This document shows, piece after piece, positions 57,525 through 64,000 of a DNA stretch of 64,000 bases (position 1 is the first letter of the stretch; every line of letters begins with the position of its first letter). A program made the translations under genes and the position numbers. Source of the stretch: Halioglobus maricola. Lineage in GTDB: Bacteria > Pseudomonadota > Gammaproteobacteria > Pseudomonadales > Halieaceae. The stretch is from positions 772,501 to 836,500 of the forward strand of contig NZ_CP036422.1 in the NCBI RefSeq assembly GCF_009388985.1, read 5' to 3'. The notes under the pieces were generated by a model. The model made no database searches. It was not told the origin of the DNA and was given only the letters and a program-made list of their open reading frames with translations.

Positions 57525-58714
57525 CAGAGAGTGTCCATGCAGTGAGCGATGCGCTGTGCCGCCTCCACGCACTGCTCAAGTTCGGCGACCAGTGCCATGC
57601 GCACCCGGTTGGCGCCGGGGTTTACGCCCTGGACTTCACGTGCCAGAAAACTGCCGGGAAGCACGGTGACATGTTGCTGCGCAAACAGTGCCCGGGCGAA
57701 CTCTGTCTCTGCCACGGGGGTTTCCGGCCACAGATAAAAACCGGCCTCCGGGCGATCAACATCTAGCTTGTTACCCAGAATCTCAAGTACCGCATCGAAC
57801 TTGGCCTTGTAGCGGGCGCGGTTTTCGATCACGTGTTGTTCATCACTCCAGGCGGCGATGCTGGCCAGTTGATGATGGCCTGGCATGGCGCAGCCGTGAT
57901 ATGTGCGGTACTGCAGAAACCTTGCGATGAGGTCGGCATCACCGGCGACGAAGCCGGAGCGGAGCCCCGGCAGGTTGGAGCGTTTGGACAAGCTGTGAAA
58001 GATCATGCATTGCTTGTAACTGTCGTCGCCCATTGCGGCACAGGCCTGGAGGAGGCCGGGAGGGGGTGAGTCTTCATCGCCATAGATTTCCGAGTAGCAC
58101 TCATCGGAGGCGATGACGAAATCGTGTTCGTGCGCAAGGCGGATCAGGGCCTGCAGTTGGTCCTGTGGCATGACTGCCCCGGTTGGGTTGCCCGGGGTGC
58201 AAATGTAGAGTAGCTGGCAGCGCTGCCATTGGTCGGCAGTAACGTCATCGAAGTTGGGAAGATAGCCGTTGTCGGCGCTGCAATTCAGGAAGTGCGGGCT
58301 CGCACCTGCAAGCAGCGCTGCACCTTCATAAATCTGGTAGAACGGGTTGGGGCTAATTACCGTCGCGTCACCGCGGCGGTCGACTATTGTCTGGGCAAAA
58401 GCGAACAACGCTTCCCGCGTGCCGTTCACCGGCAGTACCTGACGGTCTGCATCTACTCCGGCTAGTTGAAAGCGAAGGGTTAGCCAGGCCGCGATTGACT
58501 GACGCAACTCGTCAGTGCCCCTGGTTAGCGGGTAGTTTGCGAGTTTATCCAAATTCTCAGCTGCCGCCTGCAAGACGAAGGCCGGCGAAGGGTGCTTGGG
58601 CTCACCAATAGAAAGAGCGATTGCTGAGCGATCTACCGGAGGCTGCAGGTCGGCAAAGAGGCTGCGCAGTTTCTCGAAAGGGTAGGGTTGCAGGCGTTGC
58701 AGGTCAGGGTTCAT
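57524..58714 (-). CDS. dapC: Succinyldiaminopimelate transaminase
   Basis: A 396-residue class I/II PLP aminotransferase. The PLP lysine is Lys244 in SLSKRSNLPGLRSGF; NPTGAV, SDECYSEIY and RVRMAL are other active-site segments. The order glnD-dapC is as in Pseudomonas, where DapC serves lysine/diaminopimelate synthesis, so that role is preferred over a general aminotransferase. Confidence 0.9.
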   Translation of the reverse strand: MNPDLQRLQPYPFEKLRSLFADLQPPVDRSAIALSIGEPKHPSPAFVLQAAAENLDKLANYPLTRGTDELRQSIAAWLTLRFQLAGVDADRQVLPVNGTREALFAFAQTIVDRRGDATVISPNPFYQIYEGAALLAGASPHFLNCSADNGYLPNFDDVTADQWQRCQLLYICTPGNPTGAVMPQDQLQALIRLAHEHDFVIASDECYSEIYGDEDSPPPGLLQACAAMGDDSYKQCMIFHSLSKRSNLPGLRSGFVAGDADLIARFLQYRTYHGCAMPGHHQLASIAAWSDEQHVIENRARYKAKFDAVLEILGNKLDVDRPEAGFYLWPETPVAETEFARALFAQQHVTVLPGSFLAREVQGVNPGANRVRMALVAELEQCVEAAQRIAHCMDTL

Positions 58715-58739
58715 CGGGTACCGTCTGGGATATTCTGTT

Positions 58740-61406
58740 TCAGGCTGATTCGTTCAGCTCATCGCGGATAGCCTGTTGTAAGGCCTCGCAGCGCTCGGGG
58801 TCCGTAATGGGTTGTTGCTCGGCGTCGGTGATAAAAAACACGTCCTCCACCCGTTCGCCCAGAGTCTGAATCTTGGCTGCCTGTAGCTCGATGCCGAATT
58901 CCACAAAGATTTTGCCGATACGGGCTAGCAGCCCTGGCCGGTCAGGCGTAGCCACTTCCAGCACCGAGTAGTTTTTGACCTCGTCCACAGACATAACCGT
59001 CTCGGTGGGAATCGAGAAAGATTTTTTCGCCCGGGGGGTGCGTCTGTTTACATCCTGTGCGCTCGCGTCCTGGCTCAGCGCGTTAGTAAGCGCCTCTCGA
59101 ATATCAGTGATGCGGCCAGCGTCTTCAGCTATCGCCTGGCCATCCGAGCCAAGGACAAAAAACGTATCCAGGGTCATGCCGTTATTGGCGTTGTAGATGC
59201 GGGCATCGTGAATGGACAGATCCAGCTGCTCGAGCTGCGCGCAGATGCGTGAGAACAGTGCCGCGGATGAACGCGCGTGGATAAATATCTGGGTGGTGTT
59301 TGCCACGTTGGAATCGACGCTGCTGCGTGCCAGAACCAATGGTGTGCTCATGTCGTGATGCCCGGCGATAGCCTCGGTGTGCCAGGCAATGTCTTCGGCC
59401 TTCTCACGCAGGAAGTAGTCTTCGCCCCGTTCTTGCCATAGGTCTTCGATCTCCTCTACCGTGAATCCGCGGTATTCGAGGGTATCGATCGCGGCATTGC
59501 GGGTCTCGTCGATCCAGTCCTGTTTGTCGACCGGATTTTCCAGACCGCGCCGCAAGGCGCGCTTGGTCTCAGTGAACAGCTGGCGTAGGAGGCTGCCGCG
59601 CCATGCGTTCCAGAGGGTTGGGTTTGTGCCGTTAATGTCTGCCACGGTCAGAGCGAACAGGTAGTTGAGACGATCCTGGTCACCGACGTGCTGGGCAAAT
59701 TGCTGAATAACGTCCGGGTCGGAAATGTCGCGACGCTGGGAAATGGCGGACATGGTGAGGTGGTTTTGCACCAGCCAGACCACCAGGTTGGTGTCGCGTT
59801 TGCTCAGCTTGTGTTGTTCGCAGAATGTCCGCGCATCTACAGCGCCCAGCTCCGAGTGGTCGCCACCGCGGCCCTTGCCGATATCGTGAAACAAGCCGGC
59901 GAGGTAGAGCAGCTCGATCTTGGGCAGGCGCGCGGTCACCCTGCTGGTCACCGGGAAACGGTCCGCGAACTCGGGAATCTGGAACCGGCGCATGTTCTCA
60001 ATCACTTCCAGGGTGTGTGCGTCGACGGTGTAGGTGTGGAAGAGGTCGTGCTGCATCTGCCCGATGATAGTGCCAAACTCTGGGATGTAGCGCCCCAAGA
60101 CACCATAGCGGACCATGCGTTTGAGCTGCCGGGTGAGCTTGTAGGGCGAGCGCAGCAGGTCCATAAACATCTTGTGGTTGATGTCGCTGGCGCGGAAGTT
60201 GTCGTCAATCAGGTCCAGGGAGCGGCGCAGCAGTCGAATTGTAGGCGCGGCGATACCATTGATAGCATCATTGCGGGCACTCAGCAGAAATACTTCCAGA
60301 ATTGCGGACGGGTCTACGGAGAACACGTTGTCGTTGCGCGCTTCAATGTAGCCATTGCGCATCTGGAAGCGGCCATTGAGCTCGAGAATGTCGTGATCGC
60401 CCTCGGCGGTGAGGATGTCCTGGTCGAAGTTCTGGACCAATACTTCATTGAGCATACCCAGAGCTTGCGCCCAGCGATAATAGACCTGCATAAACTGTTC
60501 GACGGCGAGTTTCTCACCGTCTTCAAAACCCCACATTTCGGCCAGCGCGCGCTGGTGATCGAATAGCAGGCGATCTTCTTCGCGCCCGGTGAACATATGC
60601 AGTGCGTAGCGCACCTTCCACATGAATTCTCGCCCCTCCTTGAGGATCTGGATCTCCTCAGGTTCGAGAAACTGTTGCGTACTGAGGCGTTCCAGGGACT
60701 CAATCCCGAAGTGACGCTCGGCGATCCAGCCGATGATCTGTAAATCACGCAGGCCGCCGGGGGAAGACTTTACATTGGGCTCGAGGTTGTACTCCGTGTC
60801 CGCGAATTTGGTGTGGCGATTGCGCTGTTCCTGGAGTTTTGCTCGGAAAAACTCCGGACTGGGCCACATCTGGTCGACCGCAGTGCCGGCCTGAACTTCC
60901 TCCATCAGGCGGGAGGCGCCGCGCAGTACACGGGCTTCCATCAGATTGGTGAGAATGGTGATGTCACCGCGCGCGTTCTCGACGCATTCTTTTACTGTGC
61001 GCACGCTGTGGCCGATATCCAGTCCTATGTCCCACAACAGGGTCAGGAAACCTTCCAGCTGTGTTTCAGCACCCTTGGCGTCGGGGCCCAGCAGAATCAG
61101 GATGTCGACATCGGAGCAGGGGTGCAGTTCGCCGCGCCCATAGCCGCCAACAGCGACCAGGGCGAGATTGTCGTCGGCGTCAATTTTCAGGTCCCAGAGC
61201 TGGCCGAGGAGAGCGTCAACGAATGCGGCGCGTTGCCGGATCAGGGACTCCACCGGGGCGTTTTCCCGAAAACGCTGGTGCAGGTATTCGGTGGCCTGGG
61301 CGATTGTTGCCTTGCAGGCGGCGATCGCGTCGTCGTCCTCGAGGCGCGCGCCCAGGGCGGCGGGGTCAAAAAGTTCTGCGGGTAGCGGGGCCAGGGATTT
61401 GGGCAC
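58740..61406 (-). CDS. glnD: PII uridylyltransferase/uridylyl-removing enzyme GlnD
   Basis: An 888-residue bifunctional nitrogen sensor. The nucleotidyltransferase motif is GGYGRGELHPCSDVD with Asp99 and Asp101. An HD domain (HDIGKGRGGDHS, near the middle) removes UMP, and two C-terminal ACT domains (SIHDARIYNANNGMT and VLEVATPDRPGLLARIGKIF) sense glutamine. It modifies PII proteins. It is followed by dapC and preceded by map, as in pseudomonads. Confidence 0.97.
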   Translation of the reverse strand: MPKSLAPLPAELFDPAALGARLEDDDAIAACKATIAQATEYLHQRFRENAPVESLIRQRAAFVDALLGQLWDLKIDADDNLALVAVGGYGRGELHPCSDVDILILLGPDAKGAETQLEGFLTLLWDIGLDIGHSVRTVKECVENARGDITILTNLMEARVLRGASRLMEEVQAGTAVDQMWPSPEFFRAKLQEQRNRHTKFADTEYNLEPNVKSSPGGLRDLQIIGWIAERHFGIESLERLSTQQFLEPEEIQILKEGREFMWKVRYALHMFTGREEDRLLFDHQRALAEMWGFEDGEKLAVEQFMQVYYRWAQALGMLNEVLVQNFDQDILTAEGDHDILELNGRFQMRNGYIEARNDNVFSVDPSAILEVFLLSARNDAINGIAAPTIRLLRRSLDLIDDNFRASDINHKMFMDLLRSPYKLTRQLKRMVRYGVLGRYIPEFGTIIGQMQHDLFHTYTVDAHTLEVIENMRRFQIPEFADRFPVTSRVTARLPKIELLYLAGLFHDIGKGRGGDHSELGAVDARTFCEQHKLSKRDTNLVVWLVQNHLTMSAISQRRDISDPDVIQQFAQHVGDQDRLNYLFALTVADINGTNPTLWNAWRGSLLRQLFTETKRALRRGLENPVDKQDWIDETRNAAIDTLEYRGFTVEEIEDLWQERGEDYFLREKAEDIAWHTEAIAGHHDMSTPLVLARSSVDSNVANTTQIFIHARSSAALFSRICAQLEQLDLSIHDARIYNANNGMTLDTFFVLGSDGQAIAEDAGRITDIREALTNALSQDASAQDVNRRTPRAKKSFSIPTETVMSVDEVKNYSVLEVATPDRPGLLARIGKIFVEFGIELQAAKIQTLGERVEDVFFITDAEQQPITDPERCEALQQAIRDELNESA

Positions 61407-61414
61407 TGTGATCC

Positions 61415-62185
61415 TTAGAGGTTTTCATTGCTGCGGCGGGTGAAAATCTCGCAACCGTCGGCGGTGACGCCAAGGGTGTGCTCCCACTGGGCCGAGAGAC
61501 GACCGTCTTTTGTGGTGACGGTCCAGCCATCTTTCTGGTTAAGGCGGGTTTGGCGCTTGCCGGCATTGATCATCGGTTCGATGGTGAAGGTCATGCCCTC
61601 TTCGAGGGTTAGACCTGCGCCTTTGCGGCCATAATGCAGCACCTGAGGGTCTTCGTGAAAGACTTTGCCGATGCCGTGGCCGCAGTATTCGCGCACAACA
61701 GAGTAGTAGTTCTTCTCAGCATGGGCCTGGATAACAGCGCCGATATCGCCAAGGGTGGTGCCGGGGCGCACGATGTCTAGCGCCTTGTACAGGCACTCCT
61801 GGGTGACCTGGATAAGGCGGCTCGCGTGCTGTGCAACATCACCCACTTCTACCATGATGCTGGTGTCGCCGTGGTATTCATCCTTGATGACGGTGACGTC
61901 GATATTGACGATATCGCCATTCTTCAGCTTCTTGGAGTCAGACGGGATGCCATGGCAAACCACATCGTTGACCGAAGTGCAGATAGATTTCGGGAAGCCG
62001 TGGTAATTGAGCGGCGCTGGGATCGCGCCCGCGGCCAGAATATAGTCGTGGCAGATGCGATCCAGCTCACCGGTGGTGATGCCTACCTGTACATGCGGCT
62101 GGATCATTTCCAGCACTTCGGCCGCCAGAGCGCCGGCGGCGCGCATTTTTTCCAGCTCGGCCGCAGTCTTGATGCTTACGGTCAT
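61415..62185 (-). CDS. map: Methionine aminopeptidase, type I
   Basis: A 256-residue enzyme removing initiator methionine. Metal ligands are visible in NIDVTV, YHGDTS, GHGIG, TIEPM and WEHTLG. ATG 62185 is chosen, because the protein then starts MTVSIKTAAELEKM like other MetAPs; the frame is open to 62287. The ribosome site (GGTTGG) is close to the ATG. It is divergent from rpsB, the usual arrangement. Confidence 0.96.
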   Translation of the reverse strand: MTVSIKTAAELEKMRAAGALAAEVLEMIQPHVQVGITTGELDRICHDYILAAGAIPAPLNYHGFPKSICTSVNDVVCHGIPSDSKKLKNGDIVNIDVTVIKDEYHGDTSIMVEVGDVAQHASRLIQVTQECLYKALDIVRPGTTLGDIGAVIQAHAEKNYYSVVREYCGHGIGKVFHEDPQVLHYGRKGAGLTLEEGMTFTIEPMINAGKRQTRLNQKDGWTVTTKDGRLSAQWEHTLGVTADGCEIFTRRSNENL

Positions 62186-62313
62186 TTCCAACCCATTGAA
62201 ATATATGAAAAATATTGTTCCGGCGAACGCATTGCGATTGCCGGAGGAGGCACATTCTACATGAATCGACCCCGCAAAAGGTAACACCCAATGAATTTGG
62301 GGGTATTTAGCGC

Positions 62314-62342
62314 TTTATCCGCCCACCCCGCTGTGGTATAAA
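62314..62342 (+). promoter_or_regulatory. Predicted rpsB promoter
   Basis: TTTATC (62314-62319) and TATAAA (62337-62342) are 17 nt apart, with TGG directly before the -10 making it extended. A GC-rich discriminator (GCGCGCC) follows, as in growth-rate-controlled promoters. Confidence 0.65.
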
Positions 62343-62410
62343 GCGCGCCTCATTTCTCCGGTGCGACCAGATTTTGGCCGTGCCTGGAGTGGTGAGAACA
62401 CAATGACACA

Positions 62411-62475
62411 CACATATCGGCACCTGTTCCAGGGTGCTCCCGGCGCGAGCGGGGAGTTTGGAACCGGGATATGTG
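62411..62475 (+). ncRNA. rpsB 5' leader RNA structure
   Basis: CACATATC (62411-62418) pairs perfectly with GATATGTG (62468-62475), closing a domain with inner stems such as GCACC/GGTGC and CCCG/CGGG. It ends 30 nt before rpsB. A conserved leader through which S2 represses rpsB-tsf is known in gammaproteobacteria; this matches in place and layout. The map-rpsB gap (62186-62505) holds this and the promoter, and no gene. Confidence 0.6.
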
Positions 62476-62505
62476 GAGGCCTAACCCAATACAAAGGTAT
62501 TTATT

Positions 62506-63318
62506 ATGTCGCAAGTAAGCATGCGCGACCTGCTGCAGGCAGGCGCTCACTTTGGTCACCAGACCCGTTACTGGAATCCTAAGATGGACCAGTACATCTT
62601 TGGTGCCCGCAACAAGATTCACATCATTAACCTCGAGCACACCGTTCCGGCTTTTAACGAAGCCCTGACTCTGGTGAAAAACCTCGCTGGGAACAAAAAC
62701 AAGATCCTGTTCGTTGGCACCAAGCGCGCTGCCGGCAAGATCATGAAAGAGCAGGCGTCACGCGCCGGAATGCCCTACGTCAGCCACCGCTGGCTGGGTG
62801 GGATGCTCACCAACTACAAAACAATCCGTGCTTCCATCAAGCGCCTGCGTGACCTCGAAGCCCAGCAGGGCGACGGCACGTTCGACCGCCTGACCAAGAA
62901 AGAAGCCCTGATGCGCACCCGCGATATGGAGAAGCTTGAGCGCTCCATCGGTGGTATCAAAGACATGGGCGGCCTGCCCGACGCACTGTTTGTTATCGAC
63001 GTTGATCACGAGCGTATCGCGATCACTGAAGCCAACAAACTGGGCATCCCCGTTATCGGCATTGTGGACACTAACTCCAATCCCGATGGCGTTGACTACG
63101 TGATCCCCGGCAACGACGATGCGATCCGCGCGATCAAGTTGTACGTCACTGCTGTAGCGGACGCGTGTCTGCTGGGCAAGGCAGAGTCTGGCGAAGCGAT
63201 TCCCAATAAGGATGAGTTCGTCGAAGAAGCTGCCGCTGCTGTAGAAGCGCCAGCAGCTGCCGAAGCTCCCGCAGCCGCGGAAGCGCCTGCCGAAGTGGCA
63301 GAAACTGCCGCTGAGTAA
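62506..63318 (+). CDS. rpsB: 30S ribosomal protein S2
   Basis: A 270-residue protein with [32 protein letters not shown] and the [12 protein letters not shown] segment. An Ala/Glu-rich tail of about 30 residues follows the core and is common in proteobacteria. AAAGG lies 9 nt before ATG 62506. It is followed by tsf, as in nearly all bacteria. Confidence 0.98.
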   Translation: MSQVSMRDLLQAGAHFGHQTRYWNPKMDQYIFGARNKIHIINLEHTVPAFNEALTLVKNLAGNKNKILFVGTKRAAGKIMKEQASRAGMPYVSHRWLGGMLTNYKTIRASIKRLRDLEAQQGDGTFDRLTKKEALMRTRDMEKLERSIGGIKDMGGLPDALFVIDVDHERIAITEANKLGIPVIGIVDTNSNPDGVDYVIPGNDDAIRAIKLYVTAVADACLLGKAESGEAIPNKDEFVEEAAAAVEAPAAAEAPAAAEAPAEVAETAAE

Positions 63319-63327
63319 GTGATAAAA

Positions 63328-63356
63328 CCCGGCGCTACAGTAACTGTAACGCCGGG
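63328..63356 (+). promoter_or_regulatory. Long hairpin after rpsB
   Basis: CCCGGCG/CGCCGGG close a stem whose inner part TACAGT/ACTGTA is also paired, giving about 13 bp with a tiny loop. No T-run follows. It may protect the rpsB 3' end or be an RNase III target. Confidence 0.45.
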
Positions 63357-63368
63357 AACCTAGAATTG

Positions 63369-63396
63369 CCCCCGGCGCATCGCTGCCGGGGTTTTT
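63369..63396 (+). terminator. Terminator between rpsB and tsf
   Basis: CCCCGGC and GCCGGGG pair around an 8-nt loop, followed by TTTTTATTTT. It lies 44 nt before tsf and probably lowers tsf transcription relative to rpsB. Confidence 0.85.
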
Positions 63397-63439
63397 ATTT
63401 TCAGATCCGATCACCCGGGATTGCATAGGAGGACAACTA

Positions 63440-64000
63440 ATGTCAGCAAAACTGGTTAAAGAACTGCGTGAACGCACTGGCCTGGGCCTGCTGGAGTGCA
63501 AAAAAGCGCTCGCGGCTGCCGACGGTGACGTCGACAAGGCAATTGAAGAAATGCGTAAGTCCAGCGGCATGAAAGCAGCCAAGAAAGCTGGCCGTACCGC
63601 TGCAGACGGTGTTGTAGTCACTCGTCTGGCTGAAGACGGTAGCTACGGCCTGCTGCTTGAAGTGAACTCCGAAACCGACTTTGTCGCTCGTGATGACAAC
63701 TTCCTTGGTTTCGTAAACAGCGTTGCTGACGCAGCATTTGCTGCCAAGCAGACAGACGTCGCTGCCCTGATGGCGGGCGATCTGGAAAGCGCTCGTGAAG
63801 CACTGGTCCAGAAAATCGGTGAGAATATCGGTGTTCGTCGCATAGAGCTGGTAACCGCTGACGCTGGCGTTATCGGCTCCTATGTTCACGGCAACAGCCG
63901 CATCGCGGTTCTGGTTGAGCTGAAAGGCGGTGACCAGGACCTGGCCAAAGACGTGGCCATGCATGTCGCTGCAGTTAACCCCCAGGTTGTATCCCCATCG
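63440..64000 (+). CDS. tsf: Elongation factor Ts, 3' end outside the window
   Basis: 187 residues are visible and the frame is open at the right edge. The N-terminal UBA-like domain has [20 protein letters not shown], and [13 protein letters not shown] is the TDFV motif that contacts EF-Tu. EF-Ts exchanges GDP for GTP on EF-Tu. AGGAGGA at 63427-63433 is a strong ribosome site. Confidence 0.97.
   Translation, partial: MSAKLVKELRERTGLGLLECKKALAAADGDVDKAIEEMRKSSGMKAAKKAGRTAADGVVVTRLAEDGSYGLLLEVNSETDFVARDDNFLGFVNSVADAAFAAKQTDVAALMAGDLESAREALVQKIGENIGVRRIELVTADAGVIGSYVHGNSRIAVLVELKGGDQDLAKDVAMHVAAVNPQVVSPS

Overview
This window reads as a stretch of chromosome from a free-living marine-type gammaproteobacterium. 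The evidence is a core gene order close to that of pseudomonads (carAB-greA; rlmE-ftsH-folP-glmM-tpiA-secG-tRNA-Leu; metY-rimP-nusA-infB-rbfA-truB-rpsO-pnp; ychF-pth-rplY-prs-tRNA-Gln-ispE-lolB; hemA-prfA-prmC-moeB; map-glnD-dapC; rpsB-tsf), protein sequences of gammaproteobacterial type, moderately high GC, and accessory Rieske, PhyH, gamma-glutamyltranspeptidase and M1 peptidase genes. A Cellvibrionales/Halieaceae-like source is my inference only. I see no insertion sequence, prophage or CRISPR array. Both ends cut genes: a radical SAM gene at the left and tsf at the right.

Layout. 0-9.6 kb is accessory metabolism: a truncated radical SAM gene, a Sel1 mini-protein coupled to a PhyH-type oxygenase, a Rieske oxygenase, an iron alcohol dehydrogenase coupled to a hotdog thioesterase, a short-chain dehydrogenase coupled to an exported M1 aminopeptidase, and an exported gamma-glutamyltranspeptidase. 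9.6-14.7 kb is carA-carB-greA behind a promoter and a leader that look like pyrBI-type attenuation. 14.7-19.9 kb holds genes that interrupt the order known from pseudomonads: a Ysc84-like exported protein, Fur-boxed feoAB with a short FeoB, and an exported spondin-domain protein in an apparent operon with an ECF sigma factor and an NrsF/DUF1109-type membrane anti-sigma factor. 19.9-26.6 kb is yhbY divergent from rlmE-ftsH-folP-glmM-tpiA-secG-tRNA-Leu, with a good RpoH-type promoter before ftsH. 26.7-36.8 kb is acuI followed by the metY-rimP-nusA-infB-rbfA-truB-rpsO-pnp expression operon, with a near-consensus promoter and three tandem hairpins after the initiator tRNA. 36.8-40.5 kb has a SEC-C/TPR/SPINDLY glycosyltransferase and acs. 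40.7-47.5 kb is a minus-strand housekeeping run, and 47.6-51.7 kb is hemA-prfA-prmC-moeB. 51.6-56.8 kb has a MATE pump, an orphan DoxX/HvfX-like protein, an RhlB-like helicase, cysZ with a cysteine-rich mini-protein, and an Smr protein. 56.9-62.2 kb is map-glnD-dapC-nth on the minus strand. rpsB, with a structured leader RNA, and the start of tsf close the window.

The strongest leads outside the housekeeping genes are: (1) the spondin/ECF/NrsF unit, whose own promoter region has a GTAACT-N16-CGAA motif; (2) the carAB promoter, leader ORF and attenuator; (3) the tandem hairpins and U1/U72 initiator tRNA at the head of the nusA operon; and (4) a 30-bp palindrome found at two convergent gene ends.
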